The notes: generated from the sequence alone by a model not told the origin. A stretch of DNA of 64,000 nt from Clostridium aciditolerans (GCF_016316925.1 NZ_JAEEGB010000003.1:36042-100041); one strand, 5' to 3'; positions 52,836-62,145 are shown, counted from the first letter of the stretch. Translations and numbers: made by a program.

Positions 52836-53858
52836 ATGAAAATTATTAAAAGATTGGTTTTTATCTGTATAGCATTTGTTTTAATTTTTTGTTTGGTGAT
52901 CTATTATCCTAATTTAACCTTTAGTGGTACACAGAAGAATGAAAAAATTCTTGTGATAGGTGGAATGGCAACAGGTGATTATTGGGGTACCGTAAAAATG
53001 GGAGCAGAAGCAGCGGCGGAAGAGTGTAATGTAGCATTTAATTATTTAGCTCCAAAGGATGAAAGTGACATTCAGGGACAAATAAATTTAATTGAGAATG
53101 CTTTAAATAAGGGTATAAGCGCATTAGTAGTAGCTCCAAATGATTATGAAAAGTTGTCAAAGGTTATAGAGAAAGCATATAGCAAAAGGATTCCTGTAAT
53201 TGTAATGAATTCAAGAGTGAATACAAATAAATTCGATTATTATATTTCTGCTGATAACATAGATGGAGGCAGAAAGGCTGGAGATATGCTAGTAAGTATT
53301 CTAGGCACAAAATTTAAAGTGGGGATTATGAGTTCTATTGAAGGTGCAGACTCATTAATGGAAAGAGAAAAAGGTCTCTTAGACTTATTTTCTCAGTACA
53401 AAGGAGTGGAAGTGGTGGCAAAGGGATACTGTCTTTCGGATCCTGCAGCGACAAAAGAGCTAACGAAAAAAATGCTGAGTGAACATAGGAATTTAGATGC
53501 CATAGTAGCTTTAAATTCTAATGCAGCAGAGGGAGTTGCCGAGACTCTAAATGAAATGAATTTAGAAGGAAGTATAAAGGTTATTGCCTTTGATAGTACA
53601 CTTAGAGAAATTGATTATCTAGAAAAGGGTATAATTTCCGCAACTATCATTCATGATCCATTCACTATGGGTTATTTAAGTGTAAAGTATGCAGTTAATG
53701 CTCTTAATAAAAATAACCTTTCAAATGTAAAATATGCAATGGATATTTTTAATAAAAAGGACATTCCAAATGAAATTAAGATAAAATCTAAAATAATAGA
53801 TGGTACAAATATGTATTTTCAAGAAAATGAAAAATTTTTATTTCCTATTGTAAAATAA
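52836..53858 (+). CDS. Membrane-anchored periplasmic sugar-binding sensor protein (XylFII-like)
   Basis: A 340-residue type I periplasmic-binding protein. A hydrophobic N-terminal segment (RLVFICIAFVLIFCLVIYYP) lacks a lipobox Cys at the cleavage site, so it probably stays as a membrane anchor. The ligand-binding fold shows ILVIGGMATGDYWGTVKMGA, APNDYEKLSKVIEKAYSKRI and VIAFDSTLREIDYLEKGIIS. Its place between the kinase and mglBAC suggests it presents the sugar to the YesM-type kinase, as XylFII does for xylose, rather than to the transporter, which has its own binding protein. The ligand is probably galactose or a related hexose. Confidence 0.82.
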   Translation: MKIIKRLVFICIAFVLIFCLVIYYPNLTFSGTQKNEKILVIGGMATGDYWGTVKMGAEAAAEECNVAFNYLAPKDESDIQGQINLIENALNKGISALVVAPNDYEKLSKVIEKAYSKRIPVIVMNSRVNTNKFDYYISADNIDGGRKAGDMLVSILGTKFKVGIMSSIEGADSLMEREKGLLDLFSQYKGVEVVAKGYCLSDPAATKELTKKMLSEHRNLDAIVALNSNAAEGVAETLNEMNLEGSIKVIAFDSTLREIDYLEKGIISATIIHDPFTMGYLSVKYAVNALNKNNLSNVKYAMDIFNKKDIPNEIKIKSKIIDGTNMYFQENEKFLFPIVK

Positions 53859-53881
53859 TTATTGCATAGAATTTTTATATA

Positions 53882-53912
53882 TTTGTATAGGATTTTGTAT
53901 TAATTTTTTGTA
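53882..53912 (+). promoter_or_regulatory. Three TTTGTA direct repeats upstream of mglB
   Basis: TTTGTA occurs at 53882, 53894 and 53907, spaced 12 and 13 bases, just upstream of a TATACTAT-like -10 region for mglB. They are candidate binding half-sites for the YesN-type activator, without direct evidence. Confidence 0.35.
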
Positions 53913-53975
53913 AAATTTATACTATTATAAATTTAAAGAAAACATTTACAATAAAAATTAAGGGGGAATTATTAA

Positions 53976-55016
53976 ATGAAAAAAGTTCTTACATTAGTAC
54001 TTTTTGCTTCTCTAACGGTAGGGGCATTGGCTGGATGCGGATCAAGTAGTCAAAGTACTGGGGGATCTAGTGCAAGTAAAGATACAAAACCTAGTATAGG
54101 TTGTGCTATCTATAAATTTGATGACACATTTATGACTGGAGTACGTAACGCAGTTGCTGATTCTTTAAAAGATAAAGCTACTGTAGATATAGTTGATAGT
54201 CAAAATTCACAGTCTACTCAAAATGATAAAGTTGACTTATTTATAACAAAAAAGGTCAACAGTATGATAATCAACCCAGTTGATAGAACAGCTGCTGGAG
54301 TAATTATAGATAAGGCCATGAATGCTAAAATTCCTGTTGTATTTATGAATCGTGAGCCGTTACCAGAAGATATGAAAAAATGGGATAAGGTTTACTACGT
54401 AGGAGCAAAGGCTGAGCAATCAGGTACAATGCAAGGTCAAATTATAGCAAAATACTTTAAAGATCATCCTGAAGCAGATAAAAATAAAGATGGAGTTATT
54501 CAATATGTAATGCTAAAAGGAGAACCTGGACATCAAGATGCAGAACTAAGAACAAAATACTCAATTGAGGCCGTGCAATCTGCTGGATTAAAGGTACAAA
54601 AATTAGCAGAAGATACAGGTATGTGGGATCGTGTAAAGGGCCAAGAAAAAATGGCTGCGTTCCTTGCGTCTAATGGAGATAAGATTGAAGCTGTATTTGC
54701 AAACAACGATGATATGGCACTAGGAGCAATAGAAGCGTTAAAAGCTGCTGGATATTTTAAGGATAACAAATATATGCCTGTAGTAGGTGTTGATGCAACT
54801 GCACCAGGAGTACAAGCTATTCAAGATGGCACAATGCTAGGAACTGTTTTAAACGATGCTAAAAATCAAGGGGCTGCTTCAGCTAAGTTAGCAGAAGTTC
54901 TTGCTAAAGGTGAGACTCCAAGTAAAGACAATATTGGCTTTGAAATTAAAGATGGTAAGTATGTTTGGATAGATTACAAAACAATCACTAAAGACAATAT
55001 TAAAGATGCTAAATAG
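53976..55016 (+). CDS. mglB: Galactose/glucose-type ABC transporter substrate-binding lipoprotein
   Basis: A 346-residue lipoprotein (signal peptide ending GALAGCGSSS, lipidated Cys at 21) with the MglB-like type I binding fold. SIGCAIYKFDDTFMTGVRNA starts the mature domain, MIINPVDRTAAGVIIDKAMN lines the cleft, and HPEADKNKDGVIQYVMLKGE holds the EF-hand-like calcium loop typical of galactose-binding protein. NNDDMALGAIEALKAAGYFK and VVGVDATAPGVQAIQDGTML complete the pattern. AAGGGGGA precedes the ATG. ATPase and permease genes follow after a stem-loop. Confidence 0.92.
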   Translation: MKKVLTLVLFASLTVGALAGCGSSSQSTGGSSASKDTKPSIGCAIYKFDDTFMTGVRNAVADSLKDKATVDIVDSQNSQSTQNDKVDLFITKKVNSMIINPVDRTAAGVIIDKAMNAKIPVVFMNREPLPEDMKKWDKVYYVGAKAEQSGTMQGQIIAKYFKDHPEADKNKDGVIQYVMLKGEPGHQDAELRTKYSIEAVQSAGLKVQKLAEDTGMWDRVKGQEKMAAFLASNGDKIEAVFANNDDMALGAIEALKAAGYFKDNKYMPVVGVDATAPGVQAIQDGTMLGTVLNDAKNQGAASAKLAEVLAKGETPSKDNIGFEIKDGKYVWIDYKTITKDNIKDAK

Positions 55017-55036
55017 CCTTTCAATTTATTGATTAT

Positions 55037-55075
55037 GTAGGGGATGCGGTTTAAAAATTCTCATCCCCTACTATT
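55037..55075 (+). terminator. Stem-loop between mglB and mglA
   Basis: GTAGGGGATG / CATCCCCTAC followed by TATTTTT. In binding-protein operons such structures end or stabilise part of the message, so that the binding protein is made in excess over the membrane parts. Confidence 0.75.
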
Positions 55076-55103
55076 TTTAAAAGGTTATTAAGGAGGTCAC
55101 TAA

Positions 55104-56621
55104 ATGAGTCAAAGTGAATTTCTACTTGAAATGAACAATATAGTAAAAGAGTTCCCAGGTGTTAAAGCTTTAGATAGAGTTACTCTAAAGGTAAGACCAG
55201 GCAGTGTACATGCACTTATGGGAGAAAATGGTGCAGGAAAATCTACTTTGATGAAGTGTTTATTTGGGATATATAAACATGATACAGGAGAAATACTTTT
55301 AAATGGTGAACCAATACAAAATGATAGCTCAAAGGATGCACTAGATCGTGGTATTGCTATGATTCACCAGGAGCTTCATCCCGTTAAATATCGTAATGTG
55401 ATGGAAAATATGTGGCTTGGTCGTTTTCCTTTAAAAAACTATGGAATAGTAAAATTAGTTGATGAGAAGAAGATGTATAATGATACAAAAGAACTATTTA
55501 AAAGCTTAAATTTAGATATAGACCCAAAGGTTAAGGTAGAAAATTTATCAGTTTCAATAGTTCAGCAAATGGAAATTGCAAAAGCTGTATCCTATAATGC
55601 TAAAATTATTATAATGGATGAGCCAACCTCTTCTTTAACTGAAACTGAGGTAGAACATCTATTCAAAGTTATAAGAGAGTTGAAAGCCAAAGGGGTTTCA
55701 ATAATTTACATTTCCCATAAAATGGAGGAAATTCTTCAGATTTCTGATGAAGTAACAATAATGAGAGATGGAACCTTAGTAGGTACATGGAAAGCTGAAG
55801 AACTTACAACTGATTTAATTATAAAGAAAATGGTAGGAAGAGATCTCACTAATAGATTCCCAGTAAGAGAAAATGTACCTGGCGAGGTAGTTTTAAAAGT
55901 AGACGGGCTAACTTCTCCTTTTAATAAATGCTTTAAAGATATTTCTTTTGAACTTAGAAAAGGTGAAATACTTGGCATTGGAGGTCTTGTAGGAGCACAA
56001 AGAACTGAGCTTGTAGAAGCTATTTTTGGGCTGCGCAGCGTAGAATCCGGTAAAATCTTCATGAATGGCGAACAAGTTAAAATAAGTTCTTCAATTGATG
56101 CAAAAAAACATAAAATTGCACTTCTAACAGAGGAAAGAAGAGTGACTGGAATATTCCCATTGTTATCCGTGCTAGAGAATACAGTAATAGCAAACGTAGA
56201 TAAATATGTAAATAAGTTTGGATTATTAGATGAAGATAAAAGAAAAGAAGATACTAAAAAGAGCATAGAGATGCTAAAGGTAAAAACGCCTTCGGCAAAA
56301 ACTCTTATGCAGAATTTATCTGGTGGTAATCAGCAAAAGGTATTACTTGCTAAGTGGCTTCTTACAGATCCAGATATATTAATACTTGATGAGCCTACAA
56401 GAGGTATAGATGTAGGTGCAAAATATGAAATTTATACGATTATTTCTGAGCTTGCAAAGGAAGGGAAAAGTATTATCATGATTTCCTCTGAAATGCCAGA
56501 ACTTTTAGGAATGTCTGATAGAATTATGGTAATGTGTGAAGGACATTTATCAGGAATAATAGATGGCAAATCTGCAACAGAAGAAGTAGTAATGCAGCTT
56601 GCTGCAAAATACATGGTCTAG
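55104..56621 (+). CDS. mglA: Galactose-type ABC transporter ATP-binding protein
   Basis: A 505-residue tandem ABC ATPase. The first half has Walker A GENGAGKSTLMKCLFG, signature LSVSIVQQMEIAKAV and Walker B IIIMDEPTSSLTE. The second half has a degenerate Walker A (GIGGLVGAQRTELVEAIFG), the intact signature LSGGNQQKVLLAKWL and ILILDEPTRGIDVG. This one-good, one-degenerate pattern is standard for MglA/RbsA/XylG. It overlaps the mglC leader and is separated from mglB by a stem-loop. Confidence 0.93.
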   Translation: MSQSEFLLEMNNIVKEFPGVKALDRVTLKVRPGSVHALMGENGAGKSTLMKCLFGIYKHDTGEILLNGEPIQNDSSKDALDRGIAMIHQELHPVKYRNVMENMWLGRFPLKNYGIVKLVDEKKMYNDTKELFKSLNLDIDPKVKVENLSVSIVQQMEIAKAVSYNAKIIIMDEPTSSLTETEVEHLFKVIRELKAKGVSIIYISHKMEEILQISDEVTIMRDGTLVGTWKAEELTTDLIIKKMVGRDLTNRFPVRENVPGEVVLKVDGLTSPFNKCFKDISFELRKGEILGIGGLVGAQRTELVEAIFGLRSVESGKIFMNGEQVKISSSIDAKKHKIALLTEERRVTGIFPLLSVLENTVIANVDKYVNKFGLLDEDKRKEDTKKSIEMLKVKTPSAKTLMQNLSGGNQQKVLLAKWLLTDPDILILDEPTRGIDVGAKYEIYTIISELAKEGKSIIMISSEMPELLGMSDRIMVMCEGHLSGIIDGKSATEEVVMQLAAKYMV

Positions 56622-56637
56622 ACTGGGGAGGTTAAAA

Positions 56638-57642
56638 ATGGAGAATGTTAATATGAATAAGACAAAAGATTTCCTAAAACAAAATGCAATTTACGTGGTC
56701 TTTGTGGTTTTAATTGTTGCTATTGCATTAAAGGATCCTCGTTTTATTTCCGTAAGTTGTTTCCGTGATATTTTAATTCAAAGTTCTACTAGAATTATTA
56801 TTGCACTAGGTGCAGCTTTTGTAATATTAATGGGTGGTGCGGATCTTTCAGCAGGTAAAGTTGTTGGTTTAACAGCAGTACTTTCTGCTTCTATGCTTCA
56901 ATTACCTGATTACTCAAGACGGTTCTTTCCTAATTTACCACAATTACCTTTATTAGTGCCAATCCTTCTAGCTATAGCCGCTGGATTATTAGTTGGCTTG
57001 CTAAATGGATATATTGTTTCTAGATTTAATGTTCCAGCATTCATAGCAACCTTAGGCACAATGGTTATGGTTTATGGTGCAAACTCAATATATTTCAACC
57101 TTCCTCCTAACAATTCTCAGCCTATAGGAGGGCTAAGAGGAGATTTTTCAAAACTTGGTACGGGATCATTTTTAGGAATACCTTATATATTTATAATTGC
57201 AATGATAATGACTCTCATAATATATATTGTATTAAACAAGACTAGACTTGGTAAAAACCTTTATGCTATTGGTGGTAACAAGGAAGCGGCTATAGTCTCC
57301 GGTATTAATGTAAAAAGATGTATGCTTTACTTATATATAATTGCTGGAGGACTTTATGGCTTAGCTGGAGTTCTTGAAGCAGCAAGAACTGGAGGAGCTA
57401 CAAATAACTATGGTAATATGTACGAGCTTGATGCAATAGCTGCCTGCGTAGTTGGAGGATGGTCTGTTTCTGGAGGAGTAGGAACAGTTCCAGGTGTTGT
57501 AATAGGGGTTCTTATATTCAGTGTTATAAACTATGGATTAACTTTTATAGGAGTAAGTCCTTACTGGCAGCAAATAATCAAGGGAATTATAATTGTCTCA
57601 GCGGTTGCTGTAGACATAAGAAAATATATCAGCAAGAGATAA
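56638..57642 (+). CDS. mglC: Galactose-type ABC transporter permease
   Basis: About 334 residues from the ATG behind GGGGAGG, 16 bases after the mglA stop; the frame is also open upstream into mglA. There are about ten membrane segments with the RbsC/MglC motifs GAAFVILMGGADLSAGKVVG, FNVPAFIATLGTMVMVYGAN, NKTRLGKNLYAIGGNKEAAI, and the GGWSVSGGVGTVPGVVIGV region. It forms the channel for sugar uptake with MglA and MglB. Confidence 0.93.
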   Translation: MENVNMNKTKDFLKQNAIYVVFVVLIVAIALKDPRFISVSCFRDILIQSSTRIIIALGAAFVILMGGADLSAGKVVGLTAVLSASMLQLPDYSRRFFPNLPQLPLLVPILLAIAAGLLVGLLNGYIVSRFNVPAFIATLGTMVMVYGANSIYFNLPPNNSQPIGGLRGDFSKLGTGSFLGIPYIFIIAMIMTLIIYIVLNKTRLGKNLYAIGGNKEAAIVSGINVKRCMLYLYIIAGGLYGLAGVLEAARTGGATNNYGNMYELDAIAACVVGGWSVSGGVGTVPGVVIGVLIFSVINYGLTFIGVSPYWQQIIKGIIIVSAVAVDIRKYISKR

Positions 57643-57666
57643 TGGGACTTAGTTATTAAAAAGAAA

Positions 57667-57717
57667 GTTCGAAATGGCAAGATAGTAAAAGAGTAGCTTG
57701 CCATTTCGAGCTTTTTT
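57667..57717 (+). terminator. Terminator of the mgl operon
   Basis: Stem TTCGAAATGGCAAG / CTTGCCATTTCGAG plus CTTTTTT. Confidence 0.88.
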
Positions 57718-57881
57718 ATATTTACTTTAGGAATTGAACAAGTTTAAGTAATATTATCAATATTCATAAATTAGCTATCAATAATAATTAGTATTTGATT
57801 TTTATAATTGTTATGATAAAATAGTAGAAAAGAGTAATTTAGGAATAATATATTTAATGCATGCATATTAGGAGGTATATA

Positions 57882-59054
57882 ATGAACGTTGAAAAACTAA
57901 AAGATAATATTTACTGGGTTGGAGTAGCTGATCCAAAACTCAGAGTTTTCGATATTATAATGGAGACAAAAAAAGGAACAACTTATAATTCCTATTTAAT
58001 TGATGATGAAAAAGTAGCAATAATTGATATTGTTAAAGATGGATTTTTTGATAAATATATTTCTAATATAAAGAGTGTTATAGGAGATAGAAAAGTTGAT
58101 TACATAGTTGTTCAGCATACAGAGCTAGATCACAGTGGATCAATTGTTAATTTAATTAAAGAATATCCAGATGCAACAGTTGTAGCTTCAAGAGCAGCTT
58201 TAATTTATTTAAAAGACATAATAAATGCAGATTTCAAAAGCATGGAAGCGCCAAAAGAATTAAGTCTTGGAAAAACTAACCTAAAGTTTATAGTTGCTCC
58301 AAATCTTCATTGGCCTGATACAATGTTTACTTATGCAGAAAACAAGAAAATGTTATTTACTTGTGATTTCTTAGGATGCCATTATTGTCCAGAAGAGTGT
58401 ATAGTAGACGAATGTGTTGGTGACTATTTTGAAGAAATGAAATATTATTTCGATGTTATAATGGGACCATTTAAAAGATTTGTTTTAGCAGGTCTTGATA
58501 AAATAAAAGATTTAAATTATGATATGATTGCTACAAGCCATGGTCCAGTGCATGTAACTGATATAGAGAAGTATGTTAACCTATATAGAGAATGGGCTAC
58601 TGAAGAGGCAATAGCTGAAAAGAATGTTCAAGTATTCTATATTTCTGCTTATGGAAACACAAAAAAGGTAGCTGAGTATATGGCTGAAAAGATAAACTCT
58701 AAGGGAGTTAAAGCAGAAGCTCATGAGATAACATCAATGGATTTACCACAGTTAGTAACATTAGTTGAAAAGTCCAGTGGTATATTAATAGGATCACCAA
58801 CAATAAATCAAGATGCTGTTAAACCAGCTTGGGATTTATTATCTGTAGTATGTGCTATTACTAATAGAGGTAAAGCAGCTGGAGCTTTTGGTTCCTATGG
58901 ATGGAGTGGTGAAGGAGTACCAATGCTTACTAGCAGATTAAAATCTTTAAAGTTTAAAGTTGTAGAAGAAGGCTTAAAATTTAAATTTGTACCAAGTGAG
59001 GAAGAATTGAAAAAAGCTGATGAGTTTATTGATAAATTTTTAGAATTAATGTAA
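57882..59054 (+). CDS. fprA: Flavodiiron protein (FprA family A-type flavoprotein)
   Basis: About 390 residues, starting at the ATG behind AGGAGGT. The N-terminal metallo-beta-lactamase-like domain has the diiron ligands [10 protein letters not shown] (H-x-E-x-D-H), [13 protein letters not shown] and CDFLGCHYC. The C-terminal flavodoxin domain begins [20 protein letters not shown] with the FMN phosphate loop, and has [17 protein letters not shown] and [10 protein letters not shown]. Such enzymes reduce O2 or NO to water or N2O and protect anaerobes during oxygen exposure. This fits the nearby selenoperoxiredoxin in outlook, although the genes are 20 kb apart. Confidence 0.93.
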   Translation: MNVEKLKDNIYWVGVADPKLRVFDIIMETKKGTTYNSYLIDDEKVAIIDIVKDGFFDKYISNIKSVIGDRKVDYIVVQHTELDHSGSIVNLIKEYPDATVVASRAALIYLKDIINADFKSMEAPKELSLGKTNLKFIVAPNLHWPDTMFTYAENKKMLFTCDFLGCHYCPEECIVDECVGDYFEEMKYYFDVIMGPFKRFVLAGLDKIKDLNYDMIATSHGPVHVTDIEKYVNLYREWATEEAIAEKNVQVFYISAYGNTKKVAEYMAEKINSKGVKAEAHEITSMDLPQLVTLVEKSSGILIGSPTINQDAVKPAWDLLSVVCAITNRGKAAGAFGSYGWSGEGVPMLTSRLKSLKFKVVEEGLKFKFVPSEEELKKADEFIDKFLELM

Positions 59055-59108
59055 AAAAACATATATGCAGATAGGCTTAATTATAGCTTATCTGCATATA
59101 TGTTTTTT
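59054..59108. terminator. Bidirectional terminator between fprA and the arginase gene
   Basis: Stem AAAAAACATATATGCAGATA / TATCTGCATATATGTTTTTT with a 15-base loop. Confidence 0.9.
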
Positions 59109-59118
59109 ATTGAATAAT

Positions 59119-60018
59119 TTATTTTAAAAACCCAAATGTCCATGATAACAAATCTATACATAAATCAGCAGTTGTATCACCTTTATCTAAAAGAGGATTT
59201 AGTTCAACAAAATCCATTGATTTAACAAGCTTTGTTTCCATAAGATACTTTAGTATATATTTAACTTCAACTACATTCATTCCTTCTCTAACAGGAGTGC
59301 CTGTACCGGGAACATAATTAGAATCTAAACAATCAATATCAAAGCTTAGATGAACTGCTTTTATCCCTCTTTCAACAAGTTTTGAATTTACAATCTCCAT
59401 TATTCTTTCAACACCTATTTGCTGTACATCTTCTGTAGAAAAAACTGTAAGGTTGTGTTTCTTAATTAATTCCTTTTCACCTAAATCCAGGTCTCTTGCA
59501 CCAATAATAAATATATTCTCAGGTTTTACTTTGCAGCCTTTGTCATATAAATCTATTAATTCCTCAAATCCTAGGCCCATAGCTGCAGCTAATGGCATAC
59601 CATGAACGTTACCTGTTGGTGAAGTCTCATGAGTGTTTATATCACCATGAGCATCAATCCATATAACAGCAATTTCATCATAAAATTTGCTGGCACCAGA
59701 TATACTTCCAAGCCCTATAGAATGATCTCCACCGATTACAAGAGGAAAAGATTCTGCACAAAGGGAGCTGTAAACTTGATGAGCTAAGTTTTTATTTACG
59801 TCTACTATAGGTTTTAAATATTTCATTGTTGTATGAAAATTATACTTTTTTTCTTCTGGTATATTTTCAACGTAAATATCTCCACAGTCATATACGGTAT
59901 GATTGTTCCTTGTCAAAACAGACACTATATTTTTTTCTCTAAGTTTCTTTGGTCCAAAGTCAGCACCCTTTTTGTCTGAACCAAAAAAAATTGGTACGCC
60001 AATTAAGCTAATGTTCAT
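59119..60018 (-). CDS. rocF: Arginase
   Basis: About 299 residues starting at the ATG with GGAGGT 7 bases upstream; five codons upstream in frame are ignored. The manganese-binding motifs of the ureohydrolase family are complete: GGDHSIGLGS, DAHGDINTHE with SPTGNVHGMPLAA, and SFDIDCLDSNYVPGTGTPVRE. The GNVHGMPLA sequence and overall length favour arginase (L-arginine to ornithine and urea) over agmatinase, though formiminoglutamase or agmatinase activity cannot be ruled out by eye. It is a solitary gene. Confidence 0.88.
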   Translation of the reverse strand: MNISLIGVPIFFGSDKKGADFGPKKLREKNIVSVLTRNNHTVYDCGDIYVENIPEEKKYNFHTTMKYLKPIVDVNKNLAHQVYSSLCAESFPLVIGGDHSIGLGSISGASKFYDEIAVIWIDAHGDINTHETSPTGNVHGMPLAAAMGLGFEELIDLYDKGCKVKPENIFIIGARDLDLGEKELIKKHNLTVFSTEDVQQIGVERIMEIVNSKLVERGIKAVHLSFDIDCLDSNYVPGTGTPVREGMNVVEVKYILKYLMETKLVKSMDFVELNPLLDKGDTTADLCIDLLSWTFGFLK

Positions 60019-60588
60019 TGTAATTACCTCCATATATGAATTATCTTGTACGATACTTGATTATATACCAATTTGAAAAAATAAAAAGTAGTTTTTAAAA
60101 ACACAGTATTTTCTAAAAATTCTAATATATTATATTTATTCATTTTGTTGAATGATAATTACTATAAAATTACCTTATATTGGTACAATAGTGGAATAGG
60201 TGCATTGATCTTAGTGAAAAATAAAAAACTACTATAAATTTAAAGTTCCCAAATTAAATTAAAATTATATAGTATATCAAGTGTTTTTGAGGACCATAAT
60301 AAGTAAAATGTTGAATTGAAGAAAAAAACTGCAAATAAAAATTATTTTTTTAAAACATATTATTATGGGTAATTTAGTACTAAATATACATTAAAATTTT
60401 TTATAAATTATATTGTAATATATAAAAATAATGGTAAAACTGATACTGTTGTGTTAAAATAGTTACATTATTTTAATTCAAACATTGTTTAATCTTTGAA
60501 TTAATAACATAAAATATGAAAATAATATTGTAGGGGTTATACCATAATAATTATATTAATGAAACTCCTTCGCCTTTCAGCGAATGAG
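60019..60588. other. Long A+T-rich intergenic region
   Basis: About 570 bases with no open frame carrying a ribosome-binding site. TTCGCCTTTCAGCGAA at 60569-60584 forms a small hairpin just before the repeat array. The rest is featureless A+T-rich sequence that probably holds promoters for the arginase gene and for the gene beyond the array. Confidence 0.4.
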
Positions 60589-60783
60589 TAAGCGATCATC
60601 ACAAAATCAGCACTCTGTGTAAGTGACTATCACCAAATCAGCACTCTGTGTAAGCGATCATCTCAAAATCAGCACTCTGTGTAAGTGACTATCACCAAAT
60701 CATAGATTTGGGATATCTACTTAAGGTTTTGGATGCCTGCTTAAGATTTGGGATATCTACTTAAGATTTTGGATGCCTGCTTA
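60589..60783. repeat. Palindromic array of eight alternating ~20-bp repeats
   Basis: Four direct units occur at 60589, 60620, 60651 and 60682 (TAAGCGATCATCACAAAATC, then TAAGTGACTATCACCAAATC, alternating), separated by an identical 11-base spacer, AGCACTCTGTG. After a 3-base centre, four related 19-base units follow in inverted orientation with single-base spacers (60705-60783; complements TAAGTAGATATCCCAAATC and TAAGCAGGCATCCAAAATC, alternating). The C-type units are outermost and the T-type units innermost on both sides, so the whole array is a palindrome in unit order. Confidence 0.85.
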
Positions 60784-60833
60784 AATGATATAACTTACTG
60801 CAGAAATCTAAAAAATTGAGGAGATGAATATCA

Positions 60834-61232
60834 ATGAACAAAGAAAGAATTATTGAATTTTTAGAAGGAAATAGTCTAAATGATATAGAGGAGATCAAAT
60901 ACGATGGCAATGCAGCTGTTATAAGATTTTGTTTTGACTTTGATGAAGCAGAACTAGAAGCAGCTAAGGCATATGCTAATGATGAAAGTGAAGATGAGGA
61001 AGAAGGAGAAGTATGGTATAATGATTTCTTCCTACCATATCTAAATGAACTGGCTATAGACAACGTAGGAGATATTATTGAAGACTTAATGGAAGAAGAA
61101 GATATAGAAGCACAGTTTGTATCCTATGAAGTAGACATGGAAAATTATGATTATAACGAATTTATAGCAGTATTTTATGAAAGCGGAACTGAAATTGATA
61201 TAGATGAAGTTCTAGCTGAACTAGAAAAATAA
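60834..61232 (+). CDS. Acidic hypothetical protein
   Basis: A 132-residue, strongly acidic soluble protein (MNKERIIEFLEGNSLNDIEE, a DESEDEEEGE patch at about 51-60, and many Asp/Glu to the end). Trp/Tyr and Phe residues in the middle (VWYNDFFLPYLNELAI) suggest a folded domain. AGGAG precedes the ATG. It follows the palindromic repeat array directly and has its own terminator. I do not recognise a family; its acidic character could mimic DNA or serve as a binding surface. Confidence 0.65.
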   Translation: MNKERIIEFLEGNSLNDIEEIKYDGNAAVIRFCFDFDEAELEAAKAYANDESEDEEEGEVWYNDFFLPYLNELAIDNVGDIIEDLMEEEDIEAQFVSYEVDMENYDYNEFIAVFYESGTEIDIDEVLAELEK

Positions 61233-61250
61233 TGTTCTTAAAAACAAGAG

Positions 61251-61279
61251 AGCTAGCATGAGTATTATGCTAGCTTTTT
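61251..61279 (+). terminator. Terminator after the acidic protein gene
   Basis: Stem AGCTAGCAT / ATGCTAGCT followed by TTTTTATTT. Confidence 0.85.
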
Positions 61280-61350
61280 ATTTAAACTAAATAAATCTAG
61301 ATTGTTATTATTAACATTGTAAAATTCATTTACTGAAAATGCTGCTAAGA

Positions 61351-61530
61351 CTATATAATATTTTTGCGCTTTTGATATTTCAAAATTAGCTCGTCCAACT
61401 TTTGGCTGCATTCAACTACATTTTTATCTGTAAGATCATTCCTATTCATTAGTATATAGAGAGTTTCTTTTAACCTATTTATCTCCACATCTAATATTTT
61501 TAAATCATTTAAACTCCCACGAATGTTCAT
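61351..61530 (-). CDS. Spo0E-like sporulation aspartyl-phosphate phosphatase
   Basis: About 59 residues, taken from the ATG with GGGG-type ribosome-binding sequence 8 bases upstream; two in-frame ATGs occur just before it. It is a two-helix protein with the family motif CSQKLDELILKYQK (S-x-x-L-D-x-L-I). Spo0E proteins dephosphorylate Spo0A~P to delay sporulation. A phased TGTGGA cluster lies about 135 bases upstream of the gene. Confidence 0.85.
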   Translation of the reverse strand: MNIRGSLNDLKILDVEINRLKETLYILMNRNDLTDKNVVECSQKLDELILKYQKRKNII

Positions 61531-61664
61531 TCTCATTACCCCATATTTATACATTATTTTTGGTACTCTTTTATTTTAGCAGATTATATAAATATAGTCA
61601 TATCTTTTATTAGTCAAGGATATACATTTTATAACAAAAATAAACAAGGGGCCTGTAGATAAGA

Positions 61665-61715
61665 TGTGGATTACTATGTGGAATACATGTGGAGAGTTTG
61701 TGAGGTAAATGTGGA
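61665..61715. promoter_or_regulatory. Helically phased TGTGGA cluster
   Basis: TGTGGA occurs at 61665, 61677, 61688 and 61710, with the near-match TGTGAG at 61699, giving spacings of 12, 11, 11 and 11 bases. Each is on the same helical face. The motif resembles a DnaA box (TGTGGATAA) and also the Spo0A box TGTCGAA with one change. It lies between the Spo0E-like gene and glpX, transcribed away from each other. Confidence 0.5.
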
Positions 61716-62145
61716 AAAAAGGAAAAATATGTCTTGATGCGTTGGTACGCCACCCTGTGTTAAAAAATGGAATTAAAAAAATAATGTCTAAAAGTTTTTT
61801 GATTTGAGCTATATTTGAGATATATTTTATAATATTAATTTAAAACACTACATAAATAATATATTTTCTCTTACTCAAAAATATACCTAAAATTATAACT
61901 TTATATGATTTAAAGCAGAAAGCTAAATAATATATATAAGGATATATTTTTAATATTATATTAAAGGATTACAATGCTATATTAAAGCTTGTCTTATTGT
62001 GTAAATGTGATATAATATTTAACTGTAAGTTGAATATTATATATACTTTATCTGAATAGTATATATAAGTTGGCATAATATTGAGTAGAATTAATGTCAT
62101 TTAGACATGATAATAATATATGTATTTATTGGGAGGTATAACGGT
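61716..62145. other. Intergenic region upstream of glpX
   Basis: About 430 A+T-rich bases. GGTACGCCACC-type sequence near 61745 has weak self-complementarity. The rest has no evident repeat or coding frame and probably contains the glpX promoter. Confidence 0.4.

Noticed and set aside
60589-60783. CRISPR array
   Set aside because: The sequences between units are identical or a single base, the units alternate between two types and half are inverted; no cas genes are near.
61665-61715. Chromosomal origin of replication because of DnaA-box-like motifs
   Set aside because: Neighbouring genes are not dnaA, dnaN, recF or gyr genes, and the motifs match only six of nine DnaA-box bases at most sites.
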